From NCBI GenBank assembly GCA_036785705.1, contig JAWUZG010000056.1, positions 14,454,001-14,518,000 of the forward strand: 64,000 bases of DNA, written 5' to 3'. The DNA is from Acanthornis magna. Its lineage: Eukaryota > Chordata > Aves > Passeriformes > Acanthizidae. A model generated the notes under the pieces. That model had not been told where the DNA came from, did no database searches, and saw only the letters and a list, made by a program, of their open reading frames with translations. The position numbers and the translations under genes are program-made. Each line of letters begins with the position of its first letter. Positions within the stretch are counted from its first letter, which is position 1. This document shows, piece after piece, positions 1 to 10,379 of this stretch.

Positions 1-2540
1 CCAAGATCAAAATCATTTTACAAATCTCCGAGCAATTCTACCTAGAAACATTTGGTTGGTTTTAGGGTGAAAAGAGCCAATGGGCAACAAATTCCCAAAG
101 CAAGACACTAATCTCCCTTCACAAAGGACACAAAGCAGGTGCTCTCCGTAAGGATGAAACTGTGCCCCAAATTTGGTTGACATAAAGCAGGAGAGAACTT
201 TCAGATGGGAAATGGTTGTAAATCACAGGAAGATCAATAGAAAAGAACAATTCAAAGGTGAAATCACAGTTTTGAGCTCACCTTGCTGAAATGTCTCTGT
301 CTAAAATATTCTTAAAACATCAAAGAATTTGTTGGTCAACAGCAACAGGAAAAGAAATCTTTAATAAAGAATCAATTATAAAATTTATATTATGTATGAC
401 TGAATTTAATTTGGTCCATTATATTACCATTTCTTAACTTTGTATGTATAATTATCCTTGCTGAGATGTCGTCTCTCATAGTCTCACTCTCACATTAAGT
501 GATACACAAATAAAGGAGGATTTGTTGGAAGATATGTCATAATATATTATTGTTAGTATAACACTACATAAATAATTAAGATGAAACAAACAGTCCACTT
601 GTCTGTCTGTGTCTCTGAGTCATTACTTCACTAAGTCTTGTCTGGGAAAAGCTTATTATTTTCAAAACTAAGCCCGTTGCGTCAGACCTTAGGTAGAATG
701 AAAACATTCTCTAGAAAGGACCACACTATAGACAGCATTTCCCAGTGGAAAAAGATTGGGGGGGTGGAATTTTAATGTGTTTTTATTTTTCTTATGTTAT
801 ATTTCTCCCTTCAGGTAGCTTGGAAACATATGAAAACTGTGAGGCGAAAGGAAAAACGAAAAATGTGTTGTTTGAAGATCTCTGAAACTCCAAGAGCTCA
901 AATCTGGGGTATGCAAATCAAAATTAATTACTACTAAGGCAGAGAAAATGATGCTGAAGTTTGAGAGTTGGTATTGCTGCACATTCTTGTCAGATATCCA
1001 TCTAAAAACTCTTGAGTGGGGAGCAAACCTCGCAAGACAGCTTTCTCACAATATTTCTAATAGCTTCTGTTTACAGAAAGGCTAGAGATAACTGGAAAAC
1101 AGTGCACATCCATGTTTTTTTGACTCTTGCAGCTAACTGCTGGCTGGAATACAGGGGACTAATTCCAGAGGTGACGTAAATAAGCTTTCTCAAAGACAGT
1201 GAGACAACACCGATTTACACAAACCGTGGCTCAGCCCTGGGAAATTCAGATCCGTGCAGAAGTTTAGATAAGATACATCTAGGCAAATATTTTAGGTATG
1301 TATACAAATCTATATAAAACACTTTCTAAACCACTTTAATCTCAATCTACGTACATGAGCTGCTAAAAAAATAAGAATGTGCTTTTGGGAACTGAGCTGG
1401 AAGGATGAAAGATCAGAGCAGCTGATTTATCTCCTACCCACATGTTGAGCCCCACAGTGCCCAGTGAAGGAAGTTGCTCTTGCAGCACCATCACTGGAAG
1501 AAGAAAGGAAAAAGTCCTTCTACCAAAGGGTAGTTCAGAGACACTCTGAAATGCACTCTGGAGGATATTTATCCCCCATTTTCTAAACAAGACTCCTTAG
1601 GAATGACACTCACATAATTTAATACTCTTAAATTACAAGTTTCCCTAAAATTATGCCATTTGATAGCCCCAGAAAAATCAAAAGTACATGAAATGGAGAT
1701 GAACAGATTAAGCATAAGACTAAACATTCCTGAATTTTAATTCCAGTTTGGAGAGCACACATACTTCTACTGCTCTGGTCAAGGGGTAAAGTTGTTTGAC
1801 TCAATTCTCCAGCCTTTAAATGGAGAATGGGCCTATCTCCCAAAAAAACATGAAGGTTTCATTAGAATTTGGAAAGCGTGTCAAAGATGGATTCTTCAAC
1901 GTGTTTTACTTGTCCTGGTCTCCCATCTTTCTCAACCTATTTCCCATGCCTCTAGCAGAGCAACATGAAACTAGAGCATTGCAATACTGTGCATTTTTCT
2001 TGGCAAAAAAAAAAAATTAACCACAAAGTCCAGGGTTTGTATTTTTTTAAACAATATTCACACAGGGCTCAAATTATGCGCATAAACATTGCTAATGTGT
2101 TTGCTATTAGTCTGTGTGACACCTTATTCCTTTAAGTTTGCATCTCTTGGCACAGGCTAGGAGAAGTCACTGCTCTCTGAGAGGGTTAGTTAAGATGTAT
2201 CTTGCTGTTTCCCCATATCTTTAGTATGCAGGGAGCGCAGAGATGGAGATAAAAGGAGAAATGTCTATCTTTGAGTCCTCTGCAATACAGAATAAGTTAT
2301 CAACCTACTAACATGCATGTCTGAATAGACTCCTTTGGCAGGAGGGAGATTTTATCTGTCCTGACATGTGAATTCCTCCCTCATGTCAATCCATGAAAGT
2401 ACTAAAGAATAAACTCTCTAGTAAAATGAATGTGGCACACCACTGGGACTTAGAGAGCACCATATTTTCCCCTAGTTACTTTTTTTTAATTTTCCAACTG
2501 AATCCTTGATATCCATATAAATTAGTCACTCTGAAGGGCT
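1..2540. other. Unique AT-leaning non-coding sequence
   Basis: No exon, known repeat or RNA gene could be recognised here on either strand. The open frames are short (at most 75 codons), overlap on opposite strands and show no recognisable domain. There are A/T runs, for example near 2006 and 2483, and nothing else structured. Confidence 0.6.
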
Positions 2541-2559
2541 ACTTGAAAATCTATTGCTT

Positions 2560-3110
2560 TAATCTCACAGGCTTGGGGAGGGTGCTCTCTCCACGAAGGC
2601 TAGGGAGTTTGTTGTCTCTCTATTTTCCCTCTCCAGCCGAGCGCTGTGCCGTCACATCCAGCCCCGCACAGAAGCGTTCGAGGAGCATTTGTGCTGGAAG
2701 CTTTGCAGCTGTGCAAGTTAAATGAGCAGGCACTCTGCTGCCCTCAGATCTGGTAGGCCCCAAGGTACAGATATGAGCAGTCAAAATGTCCTATTTAGCA
2801 TCCTGAACTGCCCACCCAAGCGCAAGGGAAGAGGATGCAATGTTTTGAATGGAGCCGAGCGCAGCTGCAGTTCTTAGATCGTGGGGGCATGAGAGGGGAA
2901 AGTCACATCAGTCTGTTTGCAGATGAATTGTCGATCTGGTTTCACAAATACTTGTTTCCGTGCTCATCACCAGCACGAGGACTCTTCATTCACCAGTCTC
3001 TATAGCACCTCAAACAAGGCAGCCTGGCTGCTGAAATGGATCCTGTACTCTTCGCTTACGCCATAATTCCACATCGATAGCGGTCGTACGAGGAGAATAA
3101 TAATCATTTT
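2560..3110. promoter_or_regulatory. Candidate regulatory block with local CpG clusters
   Basis: Seen: in an otherwise CpG-poor stretch, CpGs cluster at about 2637-2685 (GAGCGC, GCCGTC, CCCGCA, GCGTTCGAGG) and again at about 3053-3095 (TCGCTTACG, ATCGATAGCGGTCGTACGAG), followed by AATAATAATC. No open frame extends through the block. Inference: preserved CpGs beside AT-rich homeodomain-like words suggest constrained or unmethylated regulatory DNA, not neutral spacer. An unrecognised non-coding exon is the alternative. Conservation cannot be judged from one sequence. Confidence 0.25.
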
Positions 3111-3520
3111 TATACAGCAAAACATAACTGAAATAGTAAAAAAGGCAACAAAAGGAGAGGTAAAATAAAAATGATCCATCTTTTCTTCTTTCAGTCTCCA
3201 GTGTTTATCCCTAGATATTTATGATGTACTACATAACAACATATTGGTTCTCATTGTATTCTGTTGAAGGAAAAACTTATACTTTGATTTATGTTTTGCC
3301 TGAGCTCTTGTGTCTCAATTAAGGAATTTAAACACTAGACAATTCTTACTACTCTTTATTAACATTTTTTAATTAGTCTCTTTAGAACCAGGCACGCTCC
3401 AATCCGTAATAGTCTTTTTCACTTTCCCTTAATTTATTTGCATTGCATACATTATTTTCACCTGTTCTTTTCGTGTGGTGCATCTAATGCAAGTTACAGT
3501 CCATGGACTGCTTCTCTTCC

Positions 3521-3540
3521 TTTTTTTTTTTTTTTTTTTT
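3521..3540. repeat. Poly(T)20 homopolymer
   Basis: Twenty consecutive T follow a CTTCTCTTCC pyrimidine lead-in. The sequence after the tract is unique and does not match the start of a known SINE. Either a simple expansion or the tail of a very old minus-strand retrocopy could explain it. Confidence 0.9.
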
Positions 3541-6470
3541 CATGTCCTGTACTAGGGTTTTGATTTCAAAACAAATGTAAAAACTCAAAGAAAATCCATC
3601 AGGTACTTAATGACCTGGATATAAAACCACAGAATTGTCCATGGGTAATGACAGCTCTTCCTTCTTTGTGACTTTCCAATGGATATTCACGTATTTGATA
3701 GGGACCTATACATTGAATTCATTGACAGAACTGCAGGTTTTAAAAACAGCCCAACTGAGGTATACATAAACAAGTATAGATAGCAGCCTAACAATCATAC
3801 AGAAAGTAAAGGAATCAGGTGAAGATACTGGATTCAGATGAGAAGCATACTGGATTAACAAGTAGCCTCAAGACTGTGTCTATGTGTAATTGAACCAGGG
3901 ATGGAAGGAGCTGGAGAACAATCCTGACATGGCCAAAGTATGTCTTACCACTGGCAGTATGTGTTTCCACTTTTAGCTCTCTAATGTGGAGGAACTTGAA
4001 GCTTTGCCACAAAAATAGATTCATAGCAACAGGTTGTAGTGGTACCTCACTCATTGCTTTATAAAAATCATTTGGACCCAGGATGACATTTTCAAACTTG
4101 TGTTTTCAAGTCTTTTCAGCTAAGTTAAGCTAAATCTTATTCAAAAACTTGCAGAAGAGAAAAAAATAAAATAAAACACAATCCTCTTATTTTATGGATC
4201 AAATGATTTCCCGATAAAGTGAGAGTTTTCCTTTCTAATATTGCAAATTTCTCATTTTGAGTGCAGAAGTAGAAAAAAGAAGAGACTCAAGTATCAGGTT
4301 TGGAGTCTGGAAAAATGTTGGTGAGGTTTTCTTTGGACTTGAAAATTAATGAGGGAAATAATCATTCAAAGCACAAATACTTATTCTCTAACTCTTTCCT
4401 TTACCTTGAACATCAACCATAAAAGTCAAAAGCCTGGAAATTTAAGTAAAATTGAATGAAATGTTGGAATGAGTGTCAAAGGAGGAGGGTCCCACACTGG
4501 GTTAAATTCAGAGCAGAGAAATAAAACAATAATAATCAGCTGTTTGATATCTGTTTCTCTCTAGACACATTTGCACATCCATCCACAAACCCAGCAAATG
4601 TGCCTGATCCTGACAATTCCACGCAAGAGGCTCTCCCAGAGCAGGCGATAAATCATCGCTTGGGCATGTGCACACAGAAGCCAGTTTGAAAAATACAAGA
4701 AGCAGAGGAATTGCCATATTGAATCAGCCCATTGGTCCATCAAGTTTGGTATCATTGCCTCCAGCAGTGGCTAAACCCTGATACTTCAGAGGAAGGCAGC
4801 CCTCAGAATCCACAGAGCACTTAGCTCGGGAAAAAATATTCATCCTAACCCCTGCAGGCAGTAAATGTGTGTCCTATAGAGTGAGCTTGGGTTTTCTCCT
4901 TTGCAGAGCTGCAACTGTAATTACGAGTTTGAAGCAGGACAGCCGAACACCGTTTGCAAACATTCATTCACATAAAAAGCCCCTAATTCACTCTGACATC
5001 ATTTGTGACCCTTTTCCAGGAAGGTTCATTGGAGCAAGCAGTTTTGTTTATGGAAAGCAAAAGTTTGCTAACTGCTCTGGAAGTGCTTCTCTGAAGGTTT
5101 GTTTCAGAAATGATGCACTCAAACTGTTCATTTATCTCTGTGTGACCAGGGGGTGGGATCAGGGCTGGCAAATGGAAAATACTCTAAGATAACAAAATGC
5201 ATAACAGATCAAAACACTGAATTCCTGAAGAATTACTGCTTTTTTTTTAATAGAGAAAAATACAGAGAGCTGCTTTTTCAAATAAACCGTCCTGTGACCC
5301 AAAGTCTCCTTGAGGGACAGCCTGACATTCCTGGAAAATCATCCAAAGAATTTAACCTGACTTCCTGTGTCAGCAAAATTCACAGGCTGGATACATACTT
5401 CTGGGCTGAATCCAAAGTTAGCATAAAGGAGAGAGTCCTTGTCACCTGTTTCTAGATCAATTTAAATATGCCATGTGCCACTGTCGAGTTAAACATTGAG
5501 GAGAAATACTTTCCTGTGTCCTTTCCTGTCCACTTACACTCACATATTTGATTGCCCCTGCTCCTTGTGTCAAATTTCCTTGTGCCAAAAGTTATCCGCA
5601 ACAGAATCCTTCTACAAACCCCCAATTCCCTTCCTTTTTACGACTAAGGAGGTAGCGGGGAACCATGGATGGCTTTCACAAGAAATTGGTGTCATATCTG
5701 GTTTAGCAGCACAAAGAAGTTATATTGAACTTGTCTTCCTTGTTCTTAACTAGAAGTGGGTGTGAGGGACAGGAGACTGTGCAGATAGAAAAAGATGTAA
5801 AAACAAAGGCTGGGCTCAAAAAAAAGTTAGGTTAAGAATGACTGCTGTAATGTTTGTATTATAAAAGACATAAAAAACTGTCTTAATAAGACCGTAGCCA
5901 TCAGAATACGTCGGCTCAAGTAAACACTGACTTGGACAAAGACGTTTATCCCAAAACATTTATCTACTTTAACAGGTCATATCTGGTTTTTCCCATCCTT
6001 TAGACTCCCAGTGCTCCCAGAATTGCAACCCAAATACTCAATTTCACAACTAGGTTTGCTGAAATTTAGCCTAGGCAACCTGACTGAGGAGCATCCTGGC
6101 CTCCAACAGGTCCATGTGTCTCAGGGAACTCATTGTTCTGGTAGACTTCAACCAGGAGATATCAAGTCTAGGTTAACTTCATTAAAATGGAACAAAACTT
6201 TGGTAGTTTGGTAACACCTGGGTGTGAAGAAAAACTGTAAGTGCCTCGTCCTTCTTCCCCTAAATCCCTCTCAGTCTGCCTTTCCTCTCCCACCTCTTTG
6301 GATCAGCCTTGTCAGCATGAACTGCGCAATGCAGGGAATGGAACTCAGTGCAATGTTCTTCTGTTAAATCAATTCCTATTACAGTTATAATCTGTTTTGT
6401 AGCTTCTTTAAAAATAAAATTAAAAACAAAAAGAAAAACGTTTCTCCTGTTGTGATTTTTTTTTCTCCCC
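3541..6470. other. Unique non-coding sequence
   Basis: Apart from the regulatory candidate at 4895-5180 no structure was recognised. Frames at 4869-5192 and 5153-5455 (107 and 100 codons) overlap each other, lack recognisable motifs and have weak borders, so they are treated as chance. Confidence 0.55.
4895..5180. promoter_or_regulatory. Candidate conserved non-coding block
   Basis: Seen: mixed-composition sequence, free of simple repeats, with dense homeodomain, forkhead and AP-1/CRE-like words (CCTAATTCAC, TGACATCATTTG, TTTGTTTATGG, TTCATTTATC). Both strands are unusually open without protein-like translation. Inference: the texture is that of vertebrate conserved non-coding elements. A multi-species alignment is needed to confirm it. 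Confidence 0.22.
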
Positions 6471-7380
6471 CTGCTCCCTATCTCCTCCCCAGGGCCTCAG
6501 CGTAAGTCTGTGTGTAAGTCCTGGGGTCCTGGGTGTCAAATGTCAGGCCTTGTACAGAGCTGTCAAAGAGGAGAATAGGCTGAGATGATTGATGACTGCA
6601 AAGCCTGAAATCCAAACCTCTGCTGCAAATGCTTCTTTTACAAAAAAGCTGGGGCAACCCACAGTGGCTATATTCAAGGTCAGCTCGCATACCATTACAC
6701 CCACCGCTTTGGGCTTCTAACAAGCCAACGCATTCATGGAGGATTTCTCGTCTCTCTGTCCCTGTGTGCGTCTCTCTCTCTTTCCCTCCCTCCCCTTACT
6801 CTCCTGGCAACCCCCTGCCAAAATTTTCAAGCACTTAATCCCAATAAAAAAAGGCATGCCCTTTTTTTTTTTTCCTCCTCCCCTCCCTCCCTTTCCTCCA
6901 GGCTGCTTTCGCTACGAGGAGCCACGGGCTGAAGCTTAATGCTGCACAAGTCAGATGACAAGATTATTAATGGGAGCAGGGGAATGTCATATCTGATTTC
7001 ATGCATATTCATGAACAGAGTCATACAGCTGGGACCATTCGCCATGAAGAGACAGAGCGAGAGAGAAACTTTTACACCCCCTCCTTGCCGTGAAGAATCT
7101 GATCCTGGAGATTAGAAGTCCTGCCTTGCAAAATTTAATTGTTCTCTTTATATGTTGATAATAAAGGGGAACTGCCCGCGTGATAATAATGACGTTGTGC
7201 CAAGTTGGTGCCAATATCTCTTTTTTTCCTGTCACTAAAGTGACTGCCCTGAAGCTGATCTTGGCCTGGAGAACACTTTCTACAGGAAAAAGGACATATG
7301 CTCTCACTAAAACCCGAATGATTTCCAAAAAATACCGGCATATGTTAAAAAAAAAGGACTGAAACTGGAATGAAAATAAG
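6471..7380. promoter_or_regulatory. Candidate enhancer-like block with TALE/HOX and POU-type sites
   Basis: Seen: a MEIS-type CTGTCA (about 6560) lies roughly 30 bp before ATGATTGATGAC (6585-6596), a PBX/HOX-type composite. Then come ATTATTAATGGG (about 6964), a POU-like ATGCATATTCATGA (7001-7014) and GATAATAATGACG (about 7180). Pyrimidine-rich tracts sit at 6770-6805 and 6861-6900. The 165-codon minus-strand frame at 6999-7496 crosses the block but has no recognisable domain. Known: MEIS, PBX-HOX and POU sites cluster in developmental enhancers. Inference: this is the most enhancer-like segment of the first 10 kb. Chance clustering in AT-rich DNA is possible. Confidence 0.3.
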
Positions 7381-7574
7381 GTTTTCAAATACTCCAACAT
7401 GCACACTAGGCAGAAGGGGAGACACTGAGAGCAGGAGAACTTTATTAGGGTTCTGATTTGTACTTGGAAAGAGCCTGTTCGAAAGAGGTGAGACATGAGG
7501 GTTAAAGTACTAATAGTATTTTACTCTGTAGCTTTAACTCTACAGACAGCTCCTTTAGCTTTTTCAATAGTGTC

Positions 7575-7775
7575 TTACAAAACATGAGGAATTTTATTCC
7601 CATTTTACACCTGGGTAAATCGAGGCATAAAGTTGTTCTGGTTTATTGGCCCCATATCTGCCTTATCAGAAAGGATCCCATTAACTTGGCGGGGTAGGAC
7701 CTGTAGGCACTTGAGCTGAAGTCAGGAAGTGAACAGCAGAGCAGTAATGCAGCCATACCAGGTAGCTAATTCCAT
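7575..7775 (-). mobile_element. Old MIR-type SINE fragment
   Basis: Reading the plus strand, ATTCCCATTTTACACCTGGG followed by GAGGCATAAAG matches the reverse complement of the MIR core (CCCATTTTACAGATGAGGAAACTGAGGC type). ACAAAACATGAGG precedes it as expected. A second part at about 7715-7775 (CAGCAGAGCAGTAATGC...) matches the neighbouring MIR section, with about 70 bp of non-matching sequence between. It is highly diverged, as expected for an element active early in amniote history. Confidence 0.6.
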
Positions 7776-8794
7776 CCTCTCTTCTACGTGGGAAAATAAC
7801 ACACCTTCCTACAGGACACCGGAACAAACAGAAAAATGTAGGCGCTGTGACACTTAGCAAAAGATCCATAGTATTATTCCCTTTTAAAAATCCATCAGTC
7901 CTATTGCTGAGGCTTTGTGAGAATTAAACTCTGTTATGCGTGCCTTGAACACTATTTCTAAGTAAAAGTCTATTTTTGCAGGCACTTAAAATATTCAGTT
8001 CAGCTTTACAGCAGCAGCTACTTATGAAGAGACAGAGGCACCCCATTTCCTCAGACAGGTGAGGACCAAAATAAATAACAGAAACAGCGTGTGCAACTGT
8101 GAAATCAATTTAGAATTTAATTGCTGAAAACCATCTGACAATAAACTATAACAGTGCATGAAATGGTCCTGTAATGGAAGTGGTGGCTATTCCTGGAGTC
8201 ATTTAGAATTAGTTGTGGATAAAGCACGAGATTACAGTGGGAGACCAGACTGGATACTGGCCCTAGCAAATAGACAGATGACTTCTTTGCACCTTTAATT
8301 GCTATCATTCAAGACCAGCAGCATATTCTCTCATGAGGATGCCAAACAACCCACGTGATCCAAATGCTCTTTGGTACAAGCTGATCTGAGTTGCCCGTAG
8401 GGCTATCACAACAGGCTTTCTGGCACAGAGTGACAGAATGGGAATGCCTGGGCAGATTCAGGCTTTCTGAAAAGCACTGGGTTTATTCTGGTTTGGGGAA
8501 AGGGGATGAAGACAGGGATTACTGCTATTTTTCCTTGATGGCTCATTTCGTAACTGCGCACCAATACATTCTCAGCTCTGCAGCCCTCATTGTGAAATAC
8601 ATATAGTGAGAGAGAAAATCCACATCTAGACAGGAGCAGGAAACAAAACCAGAGGAATCTCTGCTAAGAACAACTGGAAACTTGCTGGGCTGTGGCTCCA
8701 GCAGGTACAATTCAGCATGGGTTGGGAAAAGTGGCCTCAATGTGCAGCTAATGAAGTTTCACAGCAAATGTTGGATAAAGCTTAGACACATCAC

Positions 8795-8950
8795 TGGAAT
8801 CTGGCTCTGCCACTGGGCTAGGAAATGACCTCACGTGACTCACTTAACTTCCCCATCCCTCCGTTTCTCCATCTGCAAAAGAACAGCAACAATACCTTCA
8901 TTAAGTGCTTTCCAAGCATTTCATAAAAGCAAGATACTGCTCTTATCACT
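8795..8950 (+). mobile_element. Old MIR-type SINE fragment, forward orientation
   Basis: GGCTCTGCCACTGGGCTAGG, TGACTCACTTAACTTCCCC and CGTTTCTCCATCTGCAAAA follow one another in the order and spacing of the MIR core (GGCTCTGCCAC, GTGACCTTGGGCAAGTCACTTAACCTC, TCAGTTTCCTCATCTGTAAAA). The rightmost part, after about 8905, is uncertain. This is the clearest MIR in the window. Confidence 0.72.
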
Positions 8951-9165
8951 ATGCAGATGGCCACAACCGTCATAATCAACTATCAGATGATAGTGACAGT
9001 CTTAAGGATTCCTCTTCAGCCCATACTTAGCATACGGTTAAATATCAAGCCATGTTTTAATTTCTATATTTGAGGATGTCACCTCCTATCTCTAAGCATT
9101 TCTCAAGTAGGGGTTAATTTAAAGGGCTGAAAAAATGTCATTTTTCTCATTCAAACAAGCAAAGC

Positions 9166-9188
9166 AAAAAAAAAAAAAAAAAAAAAAA
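9166..9188. repeat. Poly(A)23 homopolymer
   Basis: Twenty-three consecutive A. The sequence upstream does not resemble a known SINE or CR1 body and no target-site duplication is evident, so a simple expansion is the best reading. Confidence 0.9.
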
Positions 9189-9651
9189 GCCCACAACTGA
9201 TAGAGATTAGAGCAGTGGGAAGAACATGACAGTGATATCAGAACAGAGGAAATAACATGTTAATGACATTCAATATTCTCCCTGTGTCAAGTCATCAGCA
9301 TTTTTATTGCCACTTTTCCTCCGAATACAGTATCAGAATTTATTGAGACAATCTGTCTCCATCACCTGTGATATAATATATTTTATTCAATAAGATATGG
9401 AATAATATTTATCTTTCAACTCCAATGACTAGTTTTAAGGGCAATAACAGCTTTTTACACAACACTTACAAGTGTAGAGTTTGTAAGTTTTTATGCCAGA
9501 CCTAAGGGCTATGAAGACTTCCCACCAGGTAGAGAACAGTGAAACCAGTTTTCTGATTGTTTGCCCTTTGCTGTGTTTCTCATTCATAAAATAGCTGGTG
9601 CCAAAAGACAAAACAAGTGGTCTGAATGCAGCTCCTGTGAGCTGGTTGTTA

Positions 9652-9728
9652 ATGGAAACTGAGGCTAGAAGAAGCTGGTCCTTGTCATAAATTCAGGAAC
9701 TCAGCAGCAGAGCCTGTGTTTGATCTCC
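9652..9728 (-). mobile_element. Possible MIR-type remnant
   Basis: GGAAACTGAGGCTAGAAGAAG, then CTCAGCAGCAGAGCCTGTGTT, follow the order of a reversed MIR core (GAAACTGAGGCACAGAG ... GTGGCAGAGC). The match is short and diverged, so this is a weak call. Confidence 0.33.
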
Positions 9729-10008
9729 AAGGGGGAAGAGGACAGCCAAGAAAAATGTCTCACACTATTACAGGAGGAAGGCAAGCAGAAGAGAAGCTGG
9801 AAGAGTGAAATGAAGAAGGCTGAGAGTTTATAATCTCTGGCATGGTGTGCATGTCTGCAGTTGAACCAAACCAAGCCAGCTTTTCACCTGGCCCTTCTGG
9901 GTAGCAATAAGAGCACAGCTTTGCAAGTGTAAATACCATAATCACCACTCCTGCAAGGGTTGGGGTTTCTCCTGTCTCCCCACCACCTTCCATCAGGGCT
10001 TTCCTTAC

Positions 10009-10074
10009 CAGCAGTTTGGCCATGTTTTTCTGATCCTCGGTCATCTTAGGGTCCTTACTCAACCACTCTGACAT
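10009..10074 (-). other. Exon-like micro-ORF (unrecognised)
   Basis: On the minus strand an ATG at 10074 opens a frame whose first 22 residues look protein-like (it begins MSEWLSKDPKMTEDQKNMAK). It is followed at once by a good donor (CTGCTG then GTAAGG, 10013 down to 10003). An in-frame TGA lies directly before the ATG, and the start context is poor (T at -3), so it would have to be a first coding exon. The frame continues to 9760 past the donor, with less protein-like content. I do not recognise the peptide. Chance is more likely than a real exon. Confidence 0.13.
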
Positions 10075-10230
10075 TCACAGTATCCCCTAAACAGCTGAAA
10101 TTCACCCCACAATCAGCCCTAAGCAACCTGTAAGAATCAGCAAGGGAGCTGTGGTTGGACTCAAATCAGCTCTCTCCATGTACCTGTGGTACCACCAGTC
10201 TGGGGCACTTATCCTTAAAAAAAGGAAAGA

Positions 10231-10344
10231 GGGGGGAGAGGAAGCAGAAACATGTAGGGGGCTTTGGAGGGGGAGGAGGGATTCCTTTGTTGTTTGGGGG
10301 TTTGTTTTATTTTGGTTTTGGGGTGGGGATTTATTTTGGTGGGG
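10231..10344 (+). repeat. G-rich tract with quadruplex potential
   Basis: Runs of three or more G occur at 10231-10236, 10257-10261, 10269-10273, 10278-10280, 10296-10300, 10320-10323, 10325-10328 and 10341-10344, partly with loops longer than 7 nt. The composition is G/T- and G/A-rich on the plus strand. Overlapping frames on both strands here are composition artefacts. Confidence 0.6.
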
Positions 10345-10379
10345 AAAGAAAAAGCAGTAACACAAGAAAAGGAGATGGA

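Noticed and set aside
6999..7496. 165-codon minus-strand frame
   Set aside because: No recognisable domain, no good splice borders. Frames of this length are expected a few times in 64 kb read in six frames.
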